Below are positions 1 through 6,324 of a stretch of DNA of 6,324 nt, one piece after another (the stretch's first letter is position 1; every line of letters begins with the position of its first letter). The stretch is from Prolixibacteraceae bacterium. GTDB lineage: Bacteria > Bacteroidota > Bacteroidia > Bacteroidales > Prolixibacteraceae. Where the stretch lies: NCBI GenBank assembly GCA_016788685.1, contig JAEUSS010000519.1, positions 1-6,324 on the forward strand, given 5' to 3'. A program made the translations under genes and the position numbers. The notes under the pieces were generated by a model. It ran no database searches and was not told where the DNA came from. It was given only the letters and a program-made list of their open reading frames with translations.

Positions 1-753
1 GGAAATGCTTATCCGCGAATGGCTGAAACTCCTTCGGGAATGCTAAATGCCGTTGGGCTGCAAAATAAAGGCGTTGACAATTTTATCAACAATATTTATC
101 CTCGCATTAAAGATCTGGATACTCATATTATTGTGAATGTAAATGGGTCGACAATTGATGAATATGTAGCGTTGACTGAACGCTTGAATGAGCTGGATAA
201 AATTCCGGCCATTGAGTTAAACATCAGTTGTCCGAATGTTAAGGAGGGCGGAATGGCTTTCGGAATCAGTTGTCCGTCGGCCGAAGCTGTTGTTAAAGCG
301 GTGAGGAGGGTTTACAGCAAGACACTGATTGTAAAACTTTCGCCTAACGTTACCTCCATTGATGAAATAGCCAGGGCAGTAGAAGGGCAGGGAGCTGATA
401 GTGTCTCACTTATAAATACTTTGTTGGGTATGGCCGTTAATGCAGAAACCCGCAGGCCGGTTTTGTCAACGATTACCGGCGGGCTCTCGGGGCCTGCAGT
501 TAAGCCCATTGCGCTCCGGATGGTTTGGCAAGTATACAAAGCAGTGAAAATACCCGTCATTGGTATGGGCGGAATCATGAATGCAACCGATGCTCTCGAA
601 TTTATGATCGCAGGAGCGTCGGCTATTCAGGTAGGAACGGCCATCTTTATTGATCCAACCATACCGGTTCAGATTATTGACGGAATATCTGCATACATGG
701 AAAAGCATAAAATTCAGGATGTTAACGAAATAATAGGGAGTTTACAATGCTGA
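1..753 (+). CDS. pyrD: Dihydroorotate dehydrogenase, class 1B catalytic subunit (5' partial)
   Basis: This enzyme oxidises dihydroorotate to orotate in the cytoplasm, the fourth step of de novo UMP synthesis. The frame is open from base 1, so the gene starts upstream; the ATG at 19 is internal, because the preceding codons (GNAYPR) match the conserved GNPxPR stretch of the family. By comparison with the usual length of about 300-310 residues, roughly 50 N-terminal residues are missing. Counting from base 1, visible motifs are AETPSGMLN near residue 8, NISCPNV with the catalytic-base cysteine C77, VKLSPNV with FMN-contacting K112, NTLLG at 139-143, GGLSGPA at 160-166, and the FMN phosphate-binding GMGG (188-191) and VGTA (211-214). 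The active-site cysteine, in place of serine, marks class 1. Class 1B enzymes pair with the iron-sulfur flavoprotein PyrK to use NAD; pyrK is not in the window and may lie upstream. The stop overlaps the start of the next gene by seven bases. The family call is very secure; subclass B rests on overall similarity to the Bacillus-type protein. Confidence 0.96.
   Translation, partial: GNAYPRMAETPSGMLNAVGLQNKGVDNFINNIYPRIKDLDTHIIVNVNGSTIDEYVALTERLNELDKIPAIELNISCPNVKEGGMAFGISCPSAEAVVKAVRRVYSKTLIVKLSPNVTSIDEIARAVEGQGADSVSLINTLLGMAVNAETRRPVLSTITGGLSGPAVKPIALRMVWQVYKAVKIPVIGMGGIMNATDALEFMIAGASAIQVGTAIFIDPTIPVQIIDGISAYMEKHKIQDVNEIIGSLQC
735..740 (+). promoter_or_regulatory. Shine-Dalgarno-like site inside the end of pyrD
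   Basis: AGGGAG lies six bases before the ATG at 747 and supports that start. It is the clearest ribosome-binding-like site ahead of any full gene here; the E2, E1 and flavodoxin genes have A-rich leaders without one. Because it sits inside the last codons of pyrD, translation of the hydrolase may be coupled to that of pyrD. The six-base match could be chance. Confidence 0.45.
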
Positions 754-2063
754 ATTTGAGAAGGATACATATTTACACTCTTACTTTATTTAAATATTCT
801 CTTGTTTTTTTGCTGGTAGTTACCAGGTGCTCCGGACCTTTGGGGCCACATGAGCTGGCTGACAATTTTCAGGAACTGGATACCGATGGCTTAAACTTCA
901 GGCTTACGAATGAAGTATCAGACTTTAACGGTAGCCAATTTATAGAAAAGGAGGCAAAAAATTTTCTTCAGCAATGGAATCTGGCCGGAATGACCATGTC
1001 GATAGTGAAAGACGGAAAACTGGTTTATTCGCACGGATTTGGCCATGCTGATTTGGAAAGCAAACTGCCGGTTGTTCCCGGCAATTTGTTTCGGGTGGCC
1101 AGTGTCAGTAAGTTAATCACTGCTGTAGCTATTATGAAACTGGTCGAAAAGAAAAAGATTTCACTGGATTCTAAAGTATTCGGACCTAATGGAATTTTAA
1201 AAGATCCGATATTTAATAAGGTTACAGATAAACGGCTGTATTTCATAACGGTAAGGCAGCTTCTGGCGCATTCGGGAGGATGGTCGCTGGCATATGGTGA
1301 CCCGGCATTTAATTCTCTGGTTGTTCTTGAACGGACAGGTGAAACCGGAGCAGCTACCATGGATTCTTACTGTCGTTTTGTGGCAACCCGGAAACTTCAT
1401 TTTGATCCGGGAACCCGTTCTTCCTATTCAAATATGGGGTATATGTTTCTGGGCAAGGTAATTCAGGCGGTTGCAGGTAAATCCTATGAAAGTTTTGTCC
1501 GCGATGAAGTCTTGAAACCTGTTGGGATTACGGATATGCACATCGGACGCAGTTATCTTACCGATCGCAGGGCTAATGAGGTAAAGTATTATGAATCAGA
1601 AGAATGTCAGATGATTTCCGCATTTGATGGATCTGGCAGGATGGTTCCCAAACCATACGGAGGTAACCCGATTGAACTACTCGGAGCCGCAGGTGGATGG
1701 ATAGCGTCGTCAGCCGAATTGGCAAAACTAATGGTGCTGATTGATGGATTCAGAAATAATCCGGATATGCTGCCTCATAATCTGATTAGTCAAATGGTTG
1801 AAAATAAGTTTTTTAAAGGCCCTCTGGGATGGAAGACAGTTAAAGATAACGGAGACTGGATCCGGACAGGGAGTATGGCCGGAACTTCAGCCATCATGAA
1901 GCGTCAAAGTAATGGATTCTGTTGGGTAGTAGTTTTTAACTCAAGTAGTTGGAATGGCCCCCGATTGCCATCTTATGTCAATTATATGATGGGTAAAATA
2001 GAGAAGAGAATAACCAATTGGCCTCATCACGATCTGTTTAAATATACTCCTAAAAGTTTATAG
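747..2063 (+). CDS. Exported serine hydrolase, beta-lactamase/D-Ala-D-Ala carboxypeptidase-like (PF00144 type)
   Basis: A 438-residue penicillin-binding-protein-like serine hydrolase. The N-terminus is basic (RR at 5-6) followed by a hydrophobic stretch at about 14-25, indicating export. C28 could be a lipoprotein cysteine, but the residues before it (VTR) are a poor lipobox because arginine at -1 is atypical, so a lipid anchor is uncertain. The catalytic fold covers about 65-415. It has SxxK as S119-V-S-K122 (nucleophile and general base), HSGG at 175-178, the YSN motif at Y227-S228-N229, and R373-T374-G375 where the third box is normally KTG or HTG. These place it in the class C beta-lactamase / EstB / peptidase S12 superfamily. 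Substrates there include beta-lactams, D-amino-acid peptides and esters, so the sequence does not give the substrate. It overlaps pyrD by seven bases and is followed by a strong terminator, so it is probably the last gene of that transcript. A role in pyrimidine metabolism is not implied. Family call is firm; resistance activity should not be assumed. Confidence 0.9.
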   Translation: MLNLRRIHIYTLTLFKYSLVFLLVVTRCSGPLGPHELADNFQELDTDGLNFRLTNEVSDFNGSQFIEKEAKNFLQQWNLAGMTMSIVKDGKLVYSHGFGHADLESKLPVVPGNLFRVASVSKLITAVAIMKLVEKKKISLDSKVFGPNGILKDPIFNKVTDKRLYFITVRQLLAHSGGWSLAYGDPAFNSLVVLERTGETGAATMDSYCRFVATRKLHFDPGTRSSYSNMGYMFLGKVIQAVAGKSYESFVRDEVLKPVGITDMHIGRSYLTDRRANEVKYYESEECQMISAFDGSGRMVPKPYGGNPIELLGAAGGWIASSAELAKLMVLIDGFRNNPDMLPHNLISQMVENKFFKGPLGWKTVKDNGDWIRTGSMAGTSAIMKRQSNGFCWVVVFNSSSWNGPRLPSYVNYMMGKIEKRITNWPHHDLFKYTPKSL

Positions 2064-2095
2064 AAAAAATTCCGGAATAAACTTTTGAAAACAAG

Positions 2096-2134
2096 AAAAG
2101 AGACAAATCCCCCTGTTGGTTTGTCTCTTTTTTT
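2096..2134 (+). terminator. Intrinsic terminator after the serine hydrolase
   Basis: A perfect 12-bp inverted repeat (AAAAGAGACAAA at 2096-2107 and its complement at 2120-2131) encloses a 12-base loop and runs into a T tract at 2128-2134. It starts about 30 bases after the hydrolase stop. The A-rich left arm makes it potentially bidirectional, but no gene faces it from the other side. It separates the pyrD-hydrolase unit from the 2-oxoacid dehydrogenase unit. Confidence 0.9.
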
Positions 2135-2283
2135 GTTTAGCCACTTTCTGTAATAAATAAATTTCTATGCTCTTCGTTTAACAGCCTATCTTCTATGATT
2201 TTTAGCTTATTAAAAGCCTTGAAAGTGATCGGTTCGGTTGCAAACTGGTTATTCTGGCAAGTCATGCCAATAGAGTCCGGCGC

Positions 2284-2315
2284 TTGAACTTTTCATACTC
2301 AATCTTGTTAGTTTG
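2284..2315 (+). promoter_or_regulatory. Candidate Bacteroidota-type promoter for the E2-E1-flavodoxin unit
   Basis: TTG at 2284-2286 and TTAGTTTG at 2308-2315 are separated by 21 bases. The second element differs from the Bacteroidota -7 consensus TAnnTTTG at one fixed position (T for A at the second base), and the first matches the core of the -33 TTTG/TTG element. Transcription would start near 2321, giving a leader of about 38 bases before the E2 start. This is pattern matching by eye in AT-rich DNA; the position right before an operon and after a terminator supports it. Confidence 0.5.
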
Positions 2316-2337
2316 TGTGAAAACTTGGAGTTCTTAA

Positions 2338-2352
2338 ATGTTAAATAATTAG
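2338..2352 (+). other. Four-codon leader reading frame ahead of E2
   Basis: ATG at 2338 opens a frame encoding MLNN and stops with TAG at 2350-2352, six bases before the E2 start and in the same frame. GGAG at 2327-2330 lies seven bases upstream of this ATG, a better Shine-Dalgarno placement than anything before the E2 ATG itself. It could be a minimal leader for translational reinitiation or a chance arrangement; the sequence alone cannot decide. Confidence 0.25.
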
Positions 2353-2358
2353 AAAAGT

Positions 2359-3678
2359 ATGTCAGAATTTAAAATCCAGATGCCAAAACTGGGCGAAAGT
2401 GTCCAGGAAGCTACCATTACCAAATGGTTTGTAAAGGAAGGCGATCGAATTGAAGAAGACGAACCGTTATTTGAAGTAGCAACTGATAAGGTTGATTCTG
2501 AGATTCCGTCACCGGTTGATGGCATTATAAAAAAGATAGCTTACGAGGTAAACGCATTGGTTGCAGTGGGCGAAATAGTTGCTGTTATTACCACCGAAGG
2601 AGACGATGAGCAGGATCAGGCTGATGAAGAAAAAAGTGAGAGCGCTTCCGGTTCTGAGATTCCCAACGTTCAGGAGCAAAAAGCACAACCAGCGTCCGGC
2701 AAGTCGGCACAAGTGGTTGAATCAAAATCTGTTGCTGTGGCTTCCCGGTTCTATTCTCCTCTGGTACTTTCAATCGCCAATTCGGAACAGGTGAGTATGG
2801 CGGAACTGGAAACTATTCAGGGTTCGGGTCTTAACGGAAGGGTTCAGAAAAATGATATTTTAAACTACGTTGCAGCCCGTAAACAAGGAAAGGTTTCATC
2901 GGCACCAGTGGCACCTCCCCAGGTTAAAGAGGTTGCGGCTCCTGCAAAGGCTTCTGTTTCGCTGGGTGCTGGTGATCAGATCATTGAAATGGATCGTGTC
3001 CGGAAAATCATTGCTGATCATATGGTGATGTCCAAAAAAGTTTCGCCGCATGTTACAGCCGTAGTTGAAGCCGATGTGACCAATCTGGTGTTGTGGCGGG
3101 CCAAGGTAAAAGATTCGTTTCAGGCCAAATACGGAGAAAAGATAACCTATATGCCAGTGTTTACCGAAGCAGTTGCCCGTGCAATTACCGAATTTCCGAT
3201 GTTGAATTCGTCGGTTGACGACTATAAGATCGTTATTCATAAAGATGTGAATATTGCCATCGCTGTGGCCAAGCCTGACGGAAACCTCGTAGTTCCGGTT
3301 ATCAAAAATGCGGAACAGAAAAACCTCGTTGGTTTGACCAAGAACCTGAACCAGCTGGCCGAGGCCGCGCGCAAAAACAAACTTACCGTTGAAGATTATC
3401 AGGGGGGGACTTTTACCATAACGAATTTTGGTTCATTCCGCAATTTGATTGGTACTCCCATAATTAATCAGCCACAGGTGGCCATCCTGGCAACAGGAAG
3501 TATCGAGAAAAAACCTGCAGTAATGGAAACTCCGACAGGTGATGCAATTGTTGTCCGTCATAAAATGTTTCTTTCTCTGTCTTATGATCACCGCATAATA
3601 GATGGCGCTCTGGGCGGGGCTTTTCTGAGGCGAATAGCAGATATTCTTGAAGGATTTGATGTTGATCGCGAAGTGTAA
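2359..3678 (+). CDS. 2-oxoacid dehydrogenase complex E2, dihydrolipoamide acyltransferase
   Basis: This 439-residue protein forms the core of a cytoplasmic 2-oxoacid dehydrogenase complex, transferring the acyl group from E1 via a swinging lipoyl arm to coenzyme A. Domains in order: one lipoyl domain (about 3-78) with lipoyl-lysine K44 in the DKVDSE turn; an acidic, Q/K-rich linker (about 80-128); a peripheral subunit-binding domain (about 132-171) that docks E1 and/or E3; an Ala/Pro/Val-rich linker (about 173-205); and the catalytic domain (about 207-438). The catalytic domain carries the TFTITNFGS segment near 351-359 and the active-site H411 and D415 in DHRIIDG. Length and single lipoyl domain fit branched-chain-type E2 proteins, though acetyl- or succinyl-transferase specificity cannot be excluded from motifs. 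The adjacent E1 resembles branched-chain E1, which supports acyl groups from Val/Leu/Ile breakdown or branched fatty-acid primer synthesis. The E1 gene follows after 26 bases. There is no Shine-Dalgarno close to the ATG; the leader is A-rich. Confidence 0.95.
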   Translation: MSEFKIQMPKLGESVQEATITKWFVKEGDRIEEDEPLFEVATDKVDSEIPSPVDGIIKKIAYEVNALVAVGEIVAVITTEGDDEQDQADEEKSESASGSEIPNVQEQKAQPASGKSAQVVESKSVAVASRFYSPLVLSIANSEQVSMAELETIQGSGLNGRVQKNDILNYVAARKQGKVSSAPVAPPQVKEVAAPAKASVSLGAGDQIIEMDRVRKIIADHMVMSKKVSPHVTAVVEADVTNLVLWRAKVKDSFQAKYGEKITYMPVFTEAVARAITEFPMLNSSVDDYKIVIHKDVNIAIAVAKPDGNLVVPVIKNAEQKNLVGLTKNLNQLAEAARKNKLTVEDYQGGTFTITNFGSFRNLIGTPIINQPQVAILATGSIEKKPAVMETPTGDAIVVRHKMFLSLSYDHRIIDGALGGAFLRRIADILEGFDVDREV

Positions 3679-3704
3679 CGGATTAATAAATTAAAAACAT
3701 ATAT

Positions 3705-5747
3705 ATGACAACAGTTCCAAAAGTATTTTCGGTTAAATCGACCCCCAAAGAAATACTTGAAAAATGGTACCGATTGATGACTTTAGGTCGGGCTATTGAC
3801 GAAAAAGCTCCGAATTACCTGAAACAGGCCATTGGCTGGTCGTATCATGCACCGTATGCAGGGCATGATGGGATACAGCTTGCAATCGGACAAATATTTG
3901 AAAAAAAGGTAGACCATATTTTTTTATATTACCGTGACATGCTAACGGCTATGTCCTGCGGATTGACGGCTGAGGAGATTATCCTTAACGGAATTTCAAA
4001 GGCAACGGATCCATCCAGCGGCGGACGACACATGTCAAATCACTTTGCAAAACCGGAGTGGAACATGCATAATGTTTCTTCGCTGACAGGAAATCACACG
4101 CTTCATGCCGTTGGTGTTGCCCGGGCCATTAAATACTATGGCGAAAAAGCGGTCGCAATAAGTGTTCAGGGCGAGTCTTCTTTGTCTGAGGGATTTGTTT
4201 ATGAAGCAATAAATGGTGCCTCTAAAGAGAAGCTTCCGGTAATATTTGCGATTCAGGATAACGGCTTCGGTATTTCTGTCCCGAAAAAGGATCAGACAGC
4301 CAACCGGAAAGTGGCCAATAATTTTACCGGATTTAAAAACCTGCGGATTATTCATTGCAACGGAAAAGATGTGTTCGACTCGATGAATGCCATGCACGAA
4401 GCAAAAAAACATGCGCTCGAAACCGGTATGCCGGTGATGGTGCAGGCTAATTGTGTCCGGATTCATTCGCACTCCAACTCAGACCGGCACGAATTGTACC
4501 GTTCCGAAGAAGAGCGTAACTACGTTCAGGAATATGATCCCTTAGTTAAGTTTAAACGGATGCTTGTCCGCTACGGGCGGTTTACCCCTGAAGAACTGGA
4601 AAAGATCGAAAATGAGGCTAAAATAGAGCTGAAAGAAGCTCACCGCCTTGCACTGAAAGCTCCGGATCCGGATCCGGCCACTCATTTGGATTTTGTTCTC
4701 CCGGAACCCTACCAGCCCCAAAAATATGTGGATGGAACTCATCAGGAATCCGGAGAAAAGAAAAAACTGATTACCGGATTGAATGAAACGCTGAAAGCTG
4801 AATTCAGGCTCAATCCGGATACCTTCATTTGGGGGCAGGATATGGCCAATAAGGACAAAGGTGGTATCTTTAACGTATCGAAAGGGTTACAGCAGGAATT
4901 CGGTCCCAAACGTGTGTTTAATGCGCCGATTGCTGAAGATTTCATTGTTGGAACTGCAAACGGTATGTCGAGATACAATGATAAAATCCGGATCGTGGTT
5001 GAAGGCGCGGAATTTGCCGACTATTTTTGGCCCGCAATGGAGCAATACGTCGATTCGAGCCATGATTACTGGCGTTCAAACGGAAAATTTACTCCGAACG
5101 TGACCATCCGGCTTGCGTCGGGCGGCTACATTGGCGGCGGACTGTACCATTCGCAGAATATTGAAGGTGCTTTGACGTCTATTCCGGGTGTCCGCATTGT
5201 GTATCCTTCGTTTGCCGATGATGCTGCCGGACTGCTGAGAACTGCAATCAGATCAAAAGGATTGACGATGTTCATGGAGCCAAAAGCTTTGTATAACGAT
5301 CCCAAAGCAGCCACAGTAATACCCGATGATTTTGAAGTACCGTTTGGAAAAGCCCGGATTCGCCGGAGTGGAGAAGATCTGGTGATGATCACATACGGAA
5401 ATACGACACATATGTGTCTTGAGGCTGCCGAACAGTTGGCCAAAGAAGGGATTTCTGCTGAAGTGATTGATTTAAGATCGTTGATTCCGCTGGATAAAGA
5501 AACAATTCTGAATTCAGTGAAAAGAATCGGAAAAGTCATGATGGTTCATGAAGATAAAGTTCATTCCGGGTTTGGTGCCGAAGTTACTTCAGTAATTATG
5601 GAAGAAGCTTTTGAGCATCTCGACGGACCGGTAAAACGCGTGGGTTCTACGTTTACTCCAGTTGGATTCCACCGTTCGTTTGAACGGGTGATATTGCCAA
5701 ATACCGAAAAAATTTACCAGGCTGCCAAAGATATTCTGGCCTATTAA
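3705..5747 (+). CDS. Fused E1 alpha-beta subunit of a branched-chain-type 2-oxoacid dehydrogenase
   Basis: A thiamine-diphosphate decarboxylase that acylates the lipoyl arm of E2. At 680 residues it equals an E1-alpha (about 15-320) joined by a Pro/charged linker (about 320-352) to an E1-beta (about 353-680); these are separate chains in most bacterial and mitochondrial complexes. Alpha-half features are YYRD (75-78), GGRHM (106-110) followed by VSS (124-126), a diphosphate/metal motif reading G156-E157-S158 and ending at D185-N186, and a loop HSHSNSD (254-260) followed by YRSEEE. The GRxM, VSS and HSxSD...YRS patterns resemble branched-chain rather than pyruvate E1-alpha. Beta-half features are GGIFNVSKGL (386-395), PIAE with cofactor-activating E411, EFADYFWPA (436-444), GGGLYHSQ with catalytic H482, and MEPKALY (524-530). 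Bacteroidota genomes commonly carry such fusions. Substrate is inferred, not shown. The frame is intact through the joint. It lies 26 bases after E2 and 13 before the flavodoxin ATG, so is probably co-transcribed with both. No E3 gene is present. Confidence 0.94.
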   Translation: MTTVPKVFSVKSTPKEILEKWYRLMTLGRAIDEKAPNYLKQAIGWSYHAPYAGHDGIQLAIGQIFEKKVDHIFLYYRDMLTAMSCGLTAEEIILNGISKATDPSSGGRHMSNHFAKPEWNMHNVSSLTGNHTLHAVGVARAIKYYGEKAVAISVQGESSLSEGFVYEAINGASKEKLPVIFAIQDNGFGISVPKKDQTANRKVANNFTGFKNLRIIHCNGKDVFDSMNAMHEAKKHALETGMPVMVQANCVRIHSHSNSDRHELYRSEEERNYVQEYDPLVKFKRMLVRYGRFTPEELEKIENEAKIELKEAHRLALKAPDPDPATHLDFVLPEPYQPQKYVDGTHQESGEKKKLITGLNETLKAEFRLNPDTFIWGQDMANKDKGGIFNVSKGLQQEFGPKRVFNAPIAEDFIVGTANGMSRYNDKIRIVVEGAEFADYFWPAMEQYVDSSHDYWRSNGKFTPNVTIRLASGGYIGGGLYHSQNIEGALTSIPGVRIVYPSFADDAAGLLRTAIRSKGLTMFMEPKALYNDPKAATVIPDDFEVPFGKARIRRSGEDLVMITYGNTTHMCLEAAEQLAKEGISAEVIDLRSLIPLDKETILNSVKRIGKVMMVHEDKVHSGFGAEVTSVIMEEAFEHLDGPVKRVGSTFTPVGFHRSFERVILPNTEKIYQAAKDILAY

Positions 5748-5760
5748 AAACTTGATAGTT

Positions 5761-6270
5761 ATGCATAAAACAGGGATATTTTATAGTTTTAATTCAACTA
5801 AAACTGCAAAGGCTGCTGAAAAAATTATAGCCGAATTCGGGCCTGATTTTGACATTGTGCCCGTTAATGCAGAAGAATTGACGGAAGAGTTGTTTCTTTC
5901 TTTTTCCAATTTGATTCTGGGCGTTCCCACCTGGTTCGATGGAGAATTACCCAATTATTGGGATGAATTTGTTCCTGCACTCGAGGATTTGAATCTGAAA
6001 GGCAAAACCATCGCCATCTTCGGACTTGGTAATCAGGTTGAATATCCGGAGAATTTCGGCGACGCCGTTGGCATTATGGCCGAGCTGGTTCAGTCGAGAG
6101 GCGCAAAACTGATTGGTTACACTTCTGGTGAAGGATATACTTATGAATCTTCAAGAGCTTTTGTCGATGGCCGGTTTGCTGGTCTAATCCTTGATCAGGA
6201 AACTCAACCCCGGCAAACTAAAGACAGAATAGCCCAATGGGTGAAAAATCTGAAAACGGAATTTGTTTAG
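5761..6270 (+). CDS. fldA: Long-chain flavodoxin
   Basis: A small cytoplasmic FMN-binding electron carrier that can replace ferredoxin, often under iron limitation. I chose the ATG at 5761 (169 residues, a typical long-chain length) rather than the in-frame TTG at 5752, because MHKTGIFYS aligns naturally with the first strand of the family. Motifs numbered from this start: phosphate-binding loop at 9-15 reading SFNSTKT; LGVPTWFDGELPNYWDEF (53-70) with FMN-flanking W58; FGLGNQVEYPENFGDAVG (87-104) with FMN-stacking Y95; and a long-chain segment GYTSGEGYTYESSRAF (119-134), leading to a C-terminal helix ending at 169. The phosphate loop departs from the usual (S/T)xTGxT, with T13 at the glycine position, but both FMN-flanking aromatics are present. 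The gene starts 13 bases after the E1 stop and is followed by a terminator-like hairpin, so it is probably last in the E2-E1 transcript. Family call is firm; the redox partner is unknown. Confidence 0.94.
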   Translation: MHKTGIFYSFNSTKTAKAAEKIIAEFGPDFDIVPVNAEELTEELFLSFSNLILGVPTWFDGELPNYWDEFVPALEDLNLKGKTIAIFGLGNQVEYPENFGDAVGIMAELVQSRGAKLIGYTSGEGYTYESSRAFVDGRFAGLILDQETQPRQTKDRIAQWVKNLKTEFV

Positions 6271-6291
6271 CAAAATAACTTATTACAAGCT

Positions 6292-6324
6292 ATAAGGGCA
6301 TGATTATTACTATCATGCCCTTAT
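6292..6324 (+). terminator. Hairpin after the flavodoxin gene, probable terminator
   Basis: A perfect 13-bp inverted repeat (6292-6304 paired with 6312-6324) with a seven-base loop begins 21 bases after the flavodoxin stop. The stem includes GGGCATGAT paired with ATCATGCCC, so it is strong. The window ends at the last base of the right arm, so a following T tract cannot be seen. Position and strength favour an intrinsic terminator closing the E2-E1-flavodoxin unit. Confidence 0.75.

Noticed and set aside
2255..2269. Short inverted repeat TGGCA-5-TGCCA in the intergenic region, possible operator
   Set aside because: Only five paired bases per arm, and it is upstream of the candidate promoter; too short to support a regulator site without conservation data.
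2135..2280. Possible small RNA, tRNA or gene remnant between terminator and promoter
   Set aside because: No cloverleaf, riboswitch-like core, sizeable open frame or mobile-element remnant was recognisable by eye.
4035..4472. A 145-residue open frame on the minus strand inside E1
   Set aside because: It lies wholly antisense to conserved E1-alpha coding sequence, has no recognisable domain, and its composition is what a reversed coding strand gives.
4661..4678. Tandem GGATCC-type repeat at the E1 alpha/beta junction
   Set aside because: It encodes a PDPDP stretch in the interdomain linker, so codon and amino-acid repetition explain it; there is no sign of an expanded repeat or insertion boundary.
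5126..5539. A 137-residue open frame on the minus strand inside the E1-beta half
   Set aside because: It is antisense to the conserved thiamine enzyme region with catalytic H482; no independent start signal or domain is visible.
5752..5760. TTG at 5752 as the flavodoxin start
   Set aside because: It would add only three residues (start-Ile-Val) before an ATG that already gives the normal flavodoxin N-terminus and length; no Shine-Dalgarno favours the TTG.

Overview
The window looks like ordinary chromosomal DNA from a member of the Bacteroidota. I infer this from three things: a single-chain fusion of the E1-alpha and E1-beta subunits of a branched-chain-type 2-oxoacid dehydrogenase, A-rich leaders with no clear Shine-Dalgarno in front of most genes, and a promoter-like TTG / TTAGTTTG pair close to the Bacteroidota -33/-7 consensus. 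All five genes lie on the + strand and the window is densely coding. I cannot name a genus.

Layout: (1) bases 1-753 hold the 3' part of pyrD, a class 1B dihydroorotate dehydrogenase whose N-terminus lies outside the window. (2) Its stop overlaps the start of an exported serine hydrolase of the beta-lactamase/PF00144 type (747-2063), and this unit ends at a strong intrinsic terminator (about 2096-2134). (3) A 295-base intergenic region (2064-2358) holds that terminator, a candidate promoter (2284-2315) and a four-codon leader reading frame just ahead of the next gene. Bases 2135-2280 show nothing I can support. (4) A second unit follows: E2 acyltransferase (2359-3678), fused E1 alpha-beta (3705-5747) and a long-chain flavodoxin (5761-6270). 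It closes with a perfect 13-bp inverted repeat that reaches the window edge.

How the genes work together: E1 (thiamine diphosphate decarboxylase) and E2 (lipoyl acyltransferase) are two of the three parts of a 2-oxoacid dehydrogenase complex that makes an acyl-CoA, most likely from branched-chain 2-oxoacids. The third part, dihydrolipoamide dehydrogenase (E3), is not in the window and must be encoded elsewhere if the complex is to turn over. The flavodoxin is a one-electron FMN carrier, probably co-transcribed, with no direct mechanistic link visible. The first unit combines pyrimidine synthesis with a cell-envelope hydrolase of unknown substrate.

I found no mobile element, CRISPR array, RNA gene or defence system, and no convincing undescribed system. 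The points worth a second look are modest: divergent cofactor loops in E1 and the flavodoxin, the E2-E1-flavodoxin arrangement without E3, the leader frame before E2, and the coupled pyrD-hydrolase pair.
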